From assembly GCF_003058195.1 (NCBI RefSeq), contig NZ_QBUH01000002.1, positions 310,001-374,000 on the forward strand: DNA of 64,000 nt. The letters run 5' to 3'. Shown here in pieces: positions 52,974-60,957 of the stretch. A program made the position numbers and the translations under genes. Numbering within the stretch: the first letter of the stretch is position 1; each line of letters begins with the position of its first letter. The stretch is from Elizabethkingia sp. YR214 (lineage in GTDB: Bacteria; Bacteroidota; Bacteroidia; Flavobacteriales; Weeksellaceae). The notes beneath the pieces are model-generated. The model worked only from the letters and a program-made list of their open reading frames with translations. It was not told the DNA's origin and ran no database searches.

Positions 52974-53271
52974 ATTTGAAAAAGATATATTAAATCAGGT
53001 AGAACATAGATTATTATCAATTGATATCGTTTGCTATTATGTAATCAAGGGAACCTATGAGGCAAGGATAAAGGAAGTTACCACTGAAAAAAAAGACTGT
53101 GTAGATGAGAATAAATATCTCGTCTACAGTCTTCTTGAAAAGAATAATATCATTGAGAAAAAAGATCAGGCCTTGAGGGAACAAAAGGATTCTGCCAAAA
53201 TCAATGATAGCCTTGACAGTGATTACATAAAGAAAGCACAACCGCTTATCAATAAAATTCTAAAACATTAA
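52966..53271 (+). CDS. Coiled-coil element protein
   Basis: A 101-residue helical protein (start at 52966, overlapping the previous stop). Its last 16 residues (YIKKAQPLINKILKH) resemble the end of the protein at 55052-55732 (FYNKARPLVKEILKH), so the two probably share a module. Function unknown. Confidence 0.55.
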   Translation: MNEFEKDILNQVEHRLLSIDIVCYYVIKGTYEARIKEVTTEKKDCVDENKYLVYSLLEKNNIIEKKDQALREQKDSAKINDSLDSDYIKKAQPLINKILKH

Positions 53272-53275
53272 TGCA

Positions 53276-54106
53276 ATGAAAACTAAAAATACAATTATCG
53301 GAATATTGGTACTTGCATGTATTATACTAATAGCAAATACCTTTTACGGATGGTTCAATCCAACAAGTAAAGAGAAAGAGTATTCAGAGTATCTTAAACA
53401 TAAAGATATGCCTTTATCGGAAACACTGCCTAAAACTAAATTTAAAGATAAGGATAGTGTAAATCATATACAGATGCCAGAGAAGCCGTCTTTGAACTAT
53501 GAAAACACCGTTAAATCTTCTACAAAGCAGGAAATTCAGGAAAAAACTTTGAAAGCGTTAAATGCAAAATCCGAAGATTTACAAGAATTTACCAAAGTTA
53601 AAGCTGTAATCTCCGGTACTCTTCCTTCTGCAGATGTAAAGATTGACAATAAGATAGTCACTATTACATATCAGAATAAATATTTAAAAATAGTCTCAAG
53701 ACAAAACCCTGACGGGAAATCTGAGGCGGATTATCAGTATAAGGCAGAGTTCAATTATACTAAAGTTGAGAAGAAAAACAAAATATTCTTCTGGCAAAAG
53801 CCTGAAACAGTACTAGATTTCAGTAGCCCAGATCCCAACTTTACTCCTACTGATATTGAACATTTTAAAAAGTTTGTAGAACCGCAGCGGGATAGACTTC
53901 AATTAGTACTGGAAAACCAAATTCAATTCGGTATAAAAAATCCGAATATGAATAGTTTTTCTTCTGGGGTATCGCTTAGACTTAATCCAGATGGCTTTGT
54001 TAGTCCAAATGTAGGGACTGGTTTTATTTGGCAATTCAATAACGGTCAAATGATGAAATATTTCAAGGTAGGAGCTGACATAAACATCATGAGAATTAAA
54101 AAGTAA
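53276..54106 (+). CDS. Membrane-anchored element protein
   Basis: A 276-residue protein with an N-terminal transmembrane helix (IIGILVLACIILIANTFYGWF), a charged linker and a beta-rich C-terminal domain (SFSSGVSLRLNPDGFVSPN). It lies 6 bp upstream of the endolysin, where lysis-accessory or spanin-like genes occur. Function is not known. Confidence 0.6.
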   Translation: MKTKNTIIGILVLACIILIANTFYGWFNPTSKEKEYSEYLKHKDMPLSETLPKTKFKDKDSVNHIQMPEKPSLNYENTVKSSTKQEIQEKTLKALNAKSEDLQEFTKVKAVISGTLPSADVKIDNKIVTITYQNKYLKIVSRQNPDGKSEADYQYKAEFNYTKVEKKNKIFFWQKPETVLDFSSPDPNFTPTDIEHFKKFVEPQRDRLQLVLENQIQFGIKNPNMNSFSSGVSLRLNPDGFVSPNVGTGFIWQFNNGQMMKYFKVGADINIMRIKK

Positions 54107-54112
54107 GAAACC

Positions 54113-54727
54113 ATGACTAAACTAGAATTAAGAAATAAGCTGCAGAAGATAGGAGCTAATATGTCTAATGTGCCTGAGGATCTATTTGAGCAAATGGAGA
54201 AATACGGTCTTAAAACAGACGAAGATAAATTCCGGTTCCTGGCAAACTGTTTAAATGAAACAGGAGGCTTTAAAGTATTCAAAGAGAATCTATTTTATAC
54301 TACACCTTCAAGATTGGTTGCGATATTTCCGTCAGCCTTCCGTTCAAAGTATAATCCAAATGAATATCTACGGAATTCTGTAAAACTTGCTAACCTGGTA
54401 TATGACGACCGGAAATTCCCGAAAGGATTAGGTAATATCTACGACGGAGACGGATCTAAATTCATCGGCCGTGGAGCAATCCAGACAACTGGGCGCAATA
54501 ATTATACTCAGCTATCAAAAGATACCGGAATTGACTTCGTTTCGCATCCGGAATGGCTGGAAAAACCGCCGTACAATTTTATTTCTGCATTGTACTACTG
54601 GAAAAAACACAACTTATCAGCAAAGCCTTCATTGTTGACTACACGACAAGTTATTGCTGGAAATTACACTAATAATCCCTTCGGGTTTAGTGAGGTGCTC
54701 AGGTGGTATAATAAGCTGAAAGTATAA
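54113..54727 (+). CDS. GH19 family endolysin (chitinase-like lysozyme)
   Basis: A 204-residue protein without signal peptide. The GH19 core is plain: the catalytic Glu in FLANCLNETGGF, then FIGRGAIQTTGRNNYTQLS and NPFGFSEVLRWY. In phages this fold cleaves peptidoglycan for lysis. It lies in a plus-strand operon with small membrane proteins, some of which could act as holin or spanin. Confidence 0.88.
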   Translation: MTKLELRNKLQKIGANMSNVPEDLFEQMEKYGLKTDEDKFRFLANCLNETGGFKVFKENLFYTTPSRLVAIFPSAFRSKYNPNEYLRNSVKLANLVYDDRKFPKGLGNIYDGDGSKFIGRGAIQTTGRNNYTQLSKDTGIDFVSHPEWLEKPPYNFISALYYWKKHNLSAKPSLLTTRQVIAGNYTNNPFGFSEVLRWYNKLKV

Positions 54728-54777
54728 TTTTTTTTGTTTAACAAAAATTAACGTATTTTTGACGCCATTCGATAATA

Positions 54778-55071
54778 ATGGCAAGAAAGAGTAATAAGAA
54801 TAATAATACTTTTGAATTTTTCAAAATAATAGGTTCAAGTACAGGAGCTATTATTACTATTGCTACATTAATGTCAATGTGTGTTGGAGCAGGTACTTTT
54901 TTAACCAAATTAATTAAGGATCGTGAAATTTTGGAAATTAATACTAACAACTCTCTTCAGGTAATTGATAAAAGTAGGGAAATTTCAGAATTAAAGATAG
55001 AGAATAAAGAATTGAGGTATAAATTAAAAATTGATTCAATTTCATATTATAATGAGAAAAGAAAAAAATAA
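54778..55071 (+). CDS. Single-helix, coiled-coil protein, holin- or spanin-like
   Basis: A 97-residue protein with a basic N-terminus, one hydrophobic helix (about 18-42) and a coiled-coil tail. It follows the endolysin by 50 bp and its end overlaps the next gene by 20 bp. A lysis-accessory role is inferred from position and topology. Confidence 0.55.
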   Translation: MARKSNKNNNTFEFFKIIGSSTGAIITIATLMSMCVGAGTFLTKLIKDREILEINTNNSLQVIDKSREISELKIENKELRYKLKIDSISYYNEKRKK

Positions 55072-55732
55072 AAATAAAGATAAATCTTTGTCGCAAATTC
55101 TAAAGGAAATAGAATCTAATATTGATATACTGAAAGATTATCCCGATGATTCAGTTAAGAAATCTGCTGAGAACCTATCTGTGGATTTAAAAGAAGGGAG
55201 AAAGGCAGTAAGAGGATTAAATACATTCTTAGCCTTTGTAACATCTATAGCTGTTATAGCTGTTATTTTTTCCGTTATAATAAGTGCCCAATATACTAAC
55301 TTGTTAAAAGAAAGAAATGATACTCTTTTTAAAAGAGTAAAATATACTCAAGACTCCTTAAAAGATAAGTTATTAAATATTAGTAAGAATGATTCATTAT
55401 CTGAGTTTTCATATTATGTTGACGATAAAGGAAGGCCTATAACTTATGGTGCAATGGTTCGAAAAAGAGATAGTGTTATAAACATTCTATATGATAAAGA
55501 AAAAGAAATCGTTAAACTTCAAGATTCTGTTGGTGACTTTAAAATATTCAAGAAAGTATTATATGAAAATTACGGAATAATATTGAGCAAAAGGAACGAG
55601 GGTAATAGTATAATATATTCTGCAAAATCTAAAAAACTAACAAAATATATAGAGGAGAATGAATCATTTTATAATAAAGCTAGACCACTGGTAAAAGAAA
55701 TATTGAAACATGATACAGTTCGAAGAAAATAA
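55052..55732 (+). CDS. Membrane-anchored coiled-coil element protein
   Basis: A 226-residue protein (start at 55052) with a cytoplasmic helical N-terminus, one transmembrane helix (about residues 58-82) and an extracytoplasmic coiled coil. The C-terminus resembles that of the 52966-53271 product. The topology is like an inner-membrane spanin, but no lipoprotein partner is evident beside it. Confidence 0.6.
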   Translation: MRKEKNKNKDKSLSQILKEIESNIDILKDYPDDSVKKSAENLSVDLKEGRKAVRGLNTFLAFVTSIAVIAVIFSVIISAQYTNLLKERNDTLFKRVKYTQDSLKDKLLNISKNDSLSEFSYYVDDKGRPITYGAMVRKRDSVINILYDKEKEIVKLQDSVGDFKIFKKVLYENYGIILSKRNEGNSIIYSAKSKKLTKYIEENESFYNKARPLVKEILKHDTVRRK

Positions 55733-55757
55733 TTTCTAATCAAAAAATGAGATGTTT

Positions 55758-55788
55758 AAAAACCCTAGCACGAGTTGCCAGGGTTTTT
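55758..55788 (+). terminator. Terminator of the endolysin operon
   Basis: AAAAACCCT (55758-55766) and AGGGTTTTT (55780-55788) form a 9-bp stem ending in T. Confidence 0.8.
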
Positions 55789-55823
55789 AATGTAAAATAT
55801 TATAGATTTGTTTTAAAAAAAAT

Positions 55824-56417
55824 ATGCAACACATCTACACTATTCTATGTAGTACCATTATTCAAAATAAACAAGATGTATACGATTATCCGCTTATAAT
55901 TAGTATTATAGCCCTAGTATCTTCTCTTGTTTTTAATGTTATTACAGCTAGAACATCTAATAAATCATTAGATGAATTAAGAAATTCAAACAAAAGAAAC
56001 ATTAGACCTTTTTTTACTTTAGAAAACGGTTCTGAAATAAAAAATGGAGAGATAGTCCCAATTCCTAATGTTTTTATTGTAAGAGTTAAAAATGCACCCG
56101 CCAAAATTGTTTCTTTGAAATTTGAATTGGTATTAAGAAACATTGTAGATAACTCAATGTCAGATTTAGGTGAGATTCCTATGACTGGTTTATTAATTTA
56201 CTTCCCTGATGATAAGGTACTAAATAGATTAGCTTTCCATTTAGATCTTCTTAATAATTATGCTTCAAGAGGTAGAAATCAGAATTTAGATGTTTTACAT
56301 CGTTTTAATATTGAATATTCTCCAATTGATTCTAATGATATATACACTACACAAATCATTCAAAAGCTAGACTTAGAAAATATGCAATGGCTGCAGTCGT
56401 CAATATCTGCAACATAA
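55824..56417 (+). CDS. Single-helix membrane protein, probable cargo
   Basis: A 197-residue protein with one transmembrane helix near the N-terminus (YPLIISIIALVSSLVFNVI) and a soluble beta-rich domain behind it. This topology is common in proteins annotated as hypothetical in mobile elements, some of them antiphage. No family recognised. It is flanked by terminators, so it is an independent unit. Confidence 0.6.
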   Translation: MQHIYTILCSTIIQNKQDVYDYPLIISIIALVSSLVFNVITARTSNKSLDELRNSNKRNIRPFFTLENGSEIKNGEIVPIPNVFIVRVKNAPAKIVSLKFELVLRNIVDNSMSDLGEIPMTGLLIYFPDDKVLNRLAFHLDLLNNYASRGRNQNLDVLHRFNIEYSPIDSNDIYTTQIIQKLDLENMQWLQSSISAT

Positions 56418-56433
56418 CTACATATTAATAAAC

Positions 56434-56458
56434 GCCTCCCCACAGAGGCTTTTTTTTT
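56434..56458 (+). terminator. Terminator after the 55824 gene
   Basis: GCCTC (56434-56438) and GAGGC (56445-56449) followed by nine T. Confidence 0.8.
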
Positions 56459-56468
56459 CCAGAATTTG

Positions 56469-56538
56469 TAAATTTGCACCGGAAACATCATTCCATAAAT
56501 TAAAAGTTTTTTAGAGCCTCGGGAAACCGGGGCTTTTT
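56469..56538 (+). ncRNA. Candidate short RNA between a -7 box and a terminator
   Basis: A TAAATTTG box at 56469-56476 is followed within 40 nt by a 7-bp hairpin, GCCTCGG (56516-56522) with CCGGGGC (56527-56533), and TTTTT. A transcript starting near 56482 would be only about 55 nt and has no ORF. It may be a small regulatory RNA of the element; no expression evidence. Confidence 0.35.
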
Positions 56539-56965
56539 AATTTAGAATAAATGAATAATCTTCCTAGAAGGTCTGCAATCTCTATCTTGTTTTTATAAAT
56601 TACTGAATATTATAATTTTGTCAGCTTTCATTCTAGTTATTTATCGCTATGTTTGATATAGAATTAAGGCTAATTTAATTAATTCCATATGATAATATGA
56701 CTCTATGTAACTAGTCTGCAGTAATTTATATATCATTATTTTCCATGTAGTTTCAATAGGTTTTGCTAGTTTATTAGAATGTTTATTATTCATAGATTGC
56801 CCGGGGAAGAGGGATATTCTCTGGGCTTTTTCTTTGCCCAAACTTCCCAAAACAAAACTTTTTAATAGCATTACGGTTTCCCGTAAAAGAAAATAAATTA
56901 TGTTAAATAAATATGTGAAAAATTATTTTTAAGTTTAACACACCGAAAACAAAACTTTAACATAT
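56539..56965 (+). other. AT-rich gap with one more terminator-like hairpin
   Basis: No gene is supported in these 427 bp. GCCCGGGGAA (56799-56808) and TTCTCTGGGC (56817-56826) form a 10-bp stem with G-T pairs, followed by TTTTTCTTT, like the two hairpins before it. The lipoprotein gene at 56966 must have its promoter after this. Confidence 0.5.
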
Positions 56966-58432
56966 ATGACAAAAAATTTATTACGACCCTTTTTATGGGG
57001 AATTCTTTCATTTTCTGTATTATCTTCTTGTCGAACAGAAGATAATATTTCCAAACAAAATCAGGAAGACAAACGTTTTGCAACATTTACTTCTCAATCG
57101 GGGAAAACAATTAACTATGCCAATGGCTTTGCATCCCTGATGATAAAGTATGATGAATTAAACAAATCTAATTTATCAGGAATTGCAAATAAACCATTAC
57201 TAAGTGCTTCGTCTGACAAAAACGGCTCTACTGCTACAGGCTCTTATATAGAGTTTAATGTACGTTCTCAGGTTATCAAGAATTCTGATGGTAATATATG
57301 GGTTGTTTTTCCTAAAGTTGAAAATGGTACTGTAATCAGTTTAATTGTTTCATTATTGTCTGAAAAAGAAACCTATTTATCTTATTATTCAGTAGATAAG
57401 AGTGATGAGTTTTATAAAACAAATACTCCGTTATTTCAAGAAGCCTACAATAGATATAAGAAAAAAAATATGCGTTTGGCTTTGAGTGCAAGTACAAGTA
57501 TACAATTCATGGCAAATAATGACTGTGAAAATAGACCGGATGAAAGATGTAGTGAAATTGAAGAGGTGATTATTACTAACCCCAGACCTATTAAAACACC
57601 TAATAAAGATATAACTTTACCAACAGGAGACCAAACTGATAATAGCATTCCAGGAAGTGATTGCGGTACATTTGGAGACTGCTTTGGAGGAGGCGGTGGT
57701 GGAGGAACCGGTACTGGTACTCAACAACAAGATGCTTGTAGTCAAGCTTTAACTAATAATTCTATAGCTAAAAATTTATTAACTAAAGGTGAAATTTCAA
57801 GAAGTAAAACCGCCGTTACAGCAACTATAACATCTGACAAAAATGAAAAAACTTTCTCATTTGGTAAAGATAAGGATGGAAACTATAAAACAACAAGCAT
57901 TAAAGAGGGAAATGGAGGTTCAGCTCAAATGTCAGTTACTGACCCAAATCTGACTATAGAAGGGGGAGCTCATACACACACAGCAGATGTCTATAATGTA
58001 GCTTCTTCTGGTGATATTTACCAATTTTATAAAGCGCATTCAGCAAATAATAATTTTAATTATTATTATACTTTTTCTCAAGGCAATAATAATTACGTTT
58101 ATACAATAGTTAACCAAACTGCATTTGATAACTTTATTAAAAATTATCCAGAAGGTACAAATTTTGATATGACAACACAAACTTGGAATCAAAGCTCTAA
58201 AATAGGTAAGGATTATCGAAATATTATTAATAGCTTTCAAAATTCAAATATGCCTGATGATGACATCATGGATTTGGTAATGGCAGCGATGATTCGGAAA
58301 TACAATATGGGAATAGCTCTTAGTAAAGCTGATAGTAATGGTAATTTTAATGGCATTTATGCAAAGGAAATAAAGGACCCTAATGATCCATCAAAAACAA
58401 CTTATGCAATAACTCCTGACTGTAATCTTTAA
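56966..58432 (+). CDS. Secreted lipoprotein with a JAMM-like metallopeptidase motif
   Basis: A 488-residue protein with a lipoprotein signal ending VLSSC (C22), a glycine-rich linker (about 240-252) and a C-terminal domain. In it, HTH (336-338) and SSGD (347-350) give HxH-x8-SxxD, close to the JAMM/JAB zinc-peptidase motif HxH-x7-SxxD. The text GGAHTHTADV and SSGDIYQFYKAH fits JAB domains seen in Bacteroidetes secreted proteins. The activity is inferred. It is probably cargo of the element and would act outside the cytoplasm. Confidence 0.65.
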   Translation: MTKNLLRPFLWGILSFSVLSSCRTEDNISKQNQEDKRFATFTSQSGKTINYANGFASLMIKYDELNKSNLSGIANKPLLSASSDKNGSTATGSYIEFNVRSQVIKNSDGNIWVVFPKVENGTVISLIVSLLSEKETYLSYYSVDKSDEFYKTNTPLFQEAYNRYKKKNMRLALSASTSIQFMANNDCENRPDERCSEIEEVIITNPRPIKTPNKDITLPTGDQTDNSIPGSDCGTFGDCFGGGGGGGTGTGTQQQDACSQALTNNSIAKNLLTKGEISRSKTAVTATITSDKNEKTFSFGKDKDGNYKTTSIKEGNGGSAQMSVTDPNLTIEGGAHTHTADVYNVASSGDIYQFYKAHSANNNFNYYYTFSQGNNNYVYTIVNQTAFDNFIKNYPEGTNFDMTTQTWNQSSKIGKDYRNIINSFQNSNMPDDDIMDLVMAAMIRKYNMGIALSKADSNGNFNGIYAKEIKDPNDPSKTTYAITPDCNL

Positions 58433-58442
58433 AATTAATAAT

Positions 58443-58853
58443 ATGAAATATTTAAAAAATTCACTGATAATAATCTTAATATCCTTTCTATCTACTTATG
58501 TTAAAGCTCAAATGGATACTCTCAGCTATTTAAAACAATTTGAAGTAAATAAAGCAAAATATGTTGGCAAACCACTTTCAATATTACTGGGTGATATGAC
58601 TGCTATACAACCAAAGCTGGTTTTTAGTCACAGTGCTTTTACCAATAAGCATTATAGAATTTTTTCAGATTTTAAATTTGACACAAAAAATGCTTATAGT
58701 ATTAATTCTATATCACTGTTGGTATATTGGCAAGCCCCGATTCAAACAGGAGAGGCAAATCAGTATAGAGATAGAAACAAGAGTTTGTTCACTCCGGACG
58801 AAAGGTCTTTTTACGGAAATAAAATTATAAAAGATATAAAAGTTTATCGTTAA
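58443..58853 (+). CDS. Small secreted protein, partner of the JAMM-like lipoprotein
   Basis: A 136-residue protein with a signal peptide (start MKYLKNSLIIILISF, ending YVKAQ). It starts 10 bp after the lipoprotein gene, so the two form an operon. It could be an inhibitor, chaperone or immunity protein; no family recognised. Confidence 0.6.
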   Translation: MKYLKNSLIIILISFLSTYVKAQMDTLSYLKQFEVNKAKYVGKPLSILLGDMTAIQPKLVFSHSAFTNKHYRIFSDFKFDTKNAYSINSISLLVYWQAPIQTGEANQYRDRNKSLFTPDERSFYGNKIIKDIKVYR

Positions 58854-58870
58854 AGAAAACTCTTTTAATA

Positions 58871-58896
58871 AACCCCGACTAACCTCGGGGTTTTTC
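58871..58896 (+). terminator. Terminator after the 58443 gene
   Basis: AACCCCGA (58871-58878) and TCGGGGTT (58885-58892), followed by TTTCTTTT. Confidence 0.85.
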
Positions 58897-58918
58897 TTTT
58901 CCTTACAGTATTAAACCA

Positions 58919-58943
58919 AAAAAGGAGTACTTAGGTACTCCTT
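58919..58943 (-). terminator. Terminator of the integrase gene
   Basis: AAGGAGTAC (58922-58930) and GTACTCCTT (58935-58943), followed on the minus strand by TTTTT. Confidence 0.8.
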
Positions 58944-58951
58944 AATTTTTA

Positions 58952-60097
58952 TCAAATTGCAAGAGAAACATCAATTGTCTTCTGCTTTTCAAGTAATAAA
59001 TCCTCATAATCTACTGCGTATATTCTTGTAGTTGCTTCATTTGTATGTCCTGCAAGATTTTTAGCCTCTGCAATTCCGTATTTTGAGGTTACATCATTAA
59101 GATAAGTGTGTTTTAGAGCATATAAATCTGCATCAATACCAAGGCGATCTTTAGCCCATCTTTTCCATTTTCTTGTAACGTAATCTCTTTCAGTAGGTTT
59201 GTCAGAAGGGGATAGGTCATTGCCAAAAACGAATGTGCCTTTATTTTCTTGCATTATTTCAATCCATAAATTGTAAGCGTTTATATTTATAGGTTTCCAC
59301 ACCCAGTGATAGCGCTTGCCTTTCATTTCGTATATCCTGAATTTTTGCGAAGCAATGTTAATATGCTCTATTTCAATCTTAATGAACTCTTCTAACCTTG
59401 ATCCCGAATAATAAAACAACGTGCAGAATCTCCATAATTTATAATTAGTAAATCGGAGTTCTGCAAACTTTTCTTTGTCCTCTTTTCGTAAAATTTTTCT
59501 TTTTTCCGGAGTATGGACAAGCTTTTTTATTGACTTAATGAAATTAAATTCAAAGATATCCATATCTACAAAATAGTTGAAAAGAATGATTAAACAAGCT
59601 CTTACCTTATTTACTCTATCATTGGTTTTTGTTTCTGAAACCTCGTCGAGAATTATTTTTATATCTCTTTTTCTGATATGAGATATCTGTTTTAGGTTTA
59701 TATCAAATTTTAATGATGCTGCTTTCACTAATCTAATCGTATCTCCAATTAATGATTTCATCGGTTTAGAGACCTGTATCTTTTTTAGTGCAATTTCTAA
59801 GGCATTAATAAACATTGTAGTCTCAATTACTACGTTACTTGATATTTCAAATTCTTTAGTAATAGGATTATACCCGCGTGATAGATTTTCAATTTCTTGT
59901 TTTATTAAGCTATTGGTTATAAATTGCTTTTCTTCAAGGGTAGAAGCATGATTCATTCCTTTGAACCTAATAATTTTACCTGCAGGACAAGACTTATGAA
60001 AATAGGTATAACGAATTTCCCAATCTTTCTTCAAATTGGATTTGATTTTCTTTTCCCAAGTAACTGGGTAAACTTTTAATTCTGAATAGTGCGACAT
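58952..60097 (-). CDS. Tyrosine recombinase (phage-type integrase)
   Basis: A 381-residue integrase. Residues of about 80-190 are the SAM-like core-binding domain; the catalytic domain has the first Arg in YYSGSRLEEF (R234), box II as YALKHTY (326-332), GH at 350-351 and the nucleophile Tyr360 in TTRIYAVDY. The HxxR of the standard box II is YALK here, so the second Arg is Lys329. I recall LKHT as a frequent variant in Bacteroidetes elements. Its start lies 96 bp from the attachment site, as expected for an enzyme recombining this tRNA gene. Confidence 0.9.
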   Translation of the reverse strand: MSHYSELKVYPVTWEKKIKSNLKKDWEIRYTYFHKSCPAGKIIRFKGMNHASTLEEKQFITNSLIKQEIENLSRGYNPITKEFEISSNVVIETTMFINALEIALKKIQVSKPMKSLIGDTIRLVKAASLKFDINLKQISHIRKRDIKIILDEVSETKTNDRVNKVRACLIILFNYFVDMDIFEFNFIKSIKKLVHTPEKRKILRKEDKEKFAELRFTNYKLWRFCTLFYYSGSRLEEFIKIEIEHINIASQKFRIYEMKGKRYHWVWKPININAYNLWIEIMQENKGTFVFGNDLSPSDKPTERDYVTRKWKRWAKDRLGIDADLYALKHTYLNDVTSKYGIAEAKNLAGHTNEATTRIYAVDYEDLLLEKQKTIDVSLAI

Positions 60098-60193
60098 AGT
60101 TTTACACGTTTTTTTACACGTTTATAAAAATCGCACAAGAGAAAATTTAAATTAAATCACTGCAAACCATTTGTGGAAGTAGGTTTACAATTA

Positions 60194-60240
60194 GTGGAGA
60201 ATACGGGATTCGAACCCGTGACCTTTTGACTGCCAGTCAA
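60194..60240. repeat. Right attachment site (47-bp direct repeat in tRNA-Ala)
   Basis: Identical to 50601-50647. This copy is inside the complete tRNA gene and stands beside the integrase. Confidence 0.92.
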
Positions 60241-60268
60241 ACGCGCTAGCCAACTGCGCCAATCCCCC
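60195..60268 (-). tRNA. tRNA-Ala (anticodon GGC)
   Basis: The minus strand from 60268 folds as a 74-nt cloverleaf: acceptor stem GGGGGAT/ATTCTCC including the G3-U70 pair that identifies alanine tRNAs, anticodon loop CTGGCAG (anticodon GGC, reading GCC), T-arm ACGGG-TTCGAAT-CCCGT. CCA is not encoded. The gene stays complete because the element brought its own copy of the 3' part. Confidence 0.95.
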
Positions 60269-60372
60269 GATGCAGATGCAATAGTAAATATTTTTTTGGA
60301 CGTGGACAAAATTTTTTATTAAAAAATACGTTATAATCCTATGTAATCTATATTTTTCTTAATTTTAGGTCT

Positions 60373-60909
60373 ATGTTTAAAAAGATATTCTTACTCAGTA
60401 TTTTTTCATTATTCATTATTTCGTGTTCTTCTTCCAAAGTAGTTACCAAAAGACCTACTGGAGGAAAGAATTACGGTAAGAACTATACCCTAAGAAGTCT
60501 TAATTCAAATTTCAGCGGAAGCAACTCCCGCAAAGTAGATAAGCTTTTGCGTACTGCAGAAGATTATATGGGAACACCATATAAATTTGGTGGTGTAACC
60601 AGATCTGGTATGGATTGTTCCGGATTTATCACTACAGTATACGATAGTCAGGATGTAGCGCTTCCTCGCAGATCCGAAGACCAGTCTCGTGAAGGCAGAG
60701 AAATTTCCATAAAAAATGTGATACCGGGCGACCTATTATTCTTTGCAACATCAGGAGGTTCAAGGGTTTCTCACGTCGGAATTGTTCATACCATTCGTGA
60801 CGGAGAAGTTAATTTCATTCATGCTTCTACCAGTAAAGGAGTGATGATCTCTTCACTTAATGAAAAATATTGGAATAAAGCCTATTTAAGTGCCAGAAGA
60901 GTCTTATAA
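60373..60909 (+). CDS. NlpC/P60 (C40) peptidoglycan hydrolase lipoprotein
   Basis: A 178-residue lipoprotein (lipobox FIISC, C18) with a C-terminal NlpC/P60 domain: nucleophile Cys82 in MDCSGF, His134 in VSHVGI and His150 in FIHAST. It would cut peptide stems of peptidoglycan in the periplasm, like Spr/MepS. It lies 49 bp upstream of dapD, which supplies diaminopimelate or lysine precursors. Confidence 0.92.
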   Translation: MFKKIFLLSIFSLFIISCSSSKVVTKRPTGGKNYGKNYTLRSLNSNFSGSNSRKVDKLLRTAEDYMGTPYKFGGVTRSGMDCSGFITTVYDSQDVALPRRSEDQSREGREISIKNVIPGDLLFFATSGGSRVSHVGIVHTIRDGEVNFIHASTSKGVMISSLNEKYWNKAYLSARRVL

Positions 60910-60957
60910 TTTTATTAAATTTGTCACTTTAAATTCACTAAAACTATACTAAGCATT

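Larger units (their letters stand above)
50601..60240. mobile_element. Integrated prophage-like element at tRNA-Ala(GGC)
   Basis: A 9.6-kb segment bounded by a 47-bp direct repeat, with a tyrosine recombinase beside the intact tRNA. It carries an S24-type repressor and a small HTH-like gene, three tandem operator-like repeats, a GH19 endolysin, several small single-helix proteins, three probable cargo genes and no capsid, portal, terminase or tail genes. It is too small for a working tailed phage; a defective prophage or satellite fits best. A likely deletion junction is at about 52237. Confidence 0.88.

Noticed and set aside
56647-56871. A 74-codon minus-strand ORF inside the element
   Set aside because: It covers a terminator-like hairpin, has no upstream promoter or neighbours on its strand, and its composition is not protein-like.
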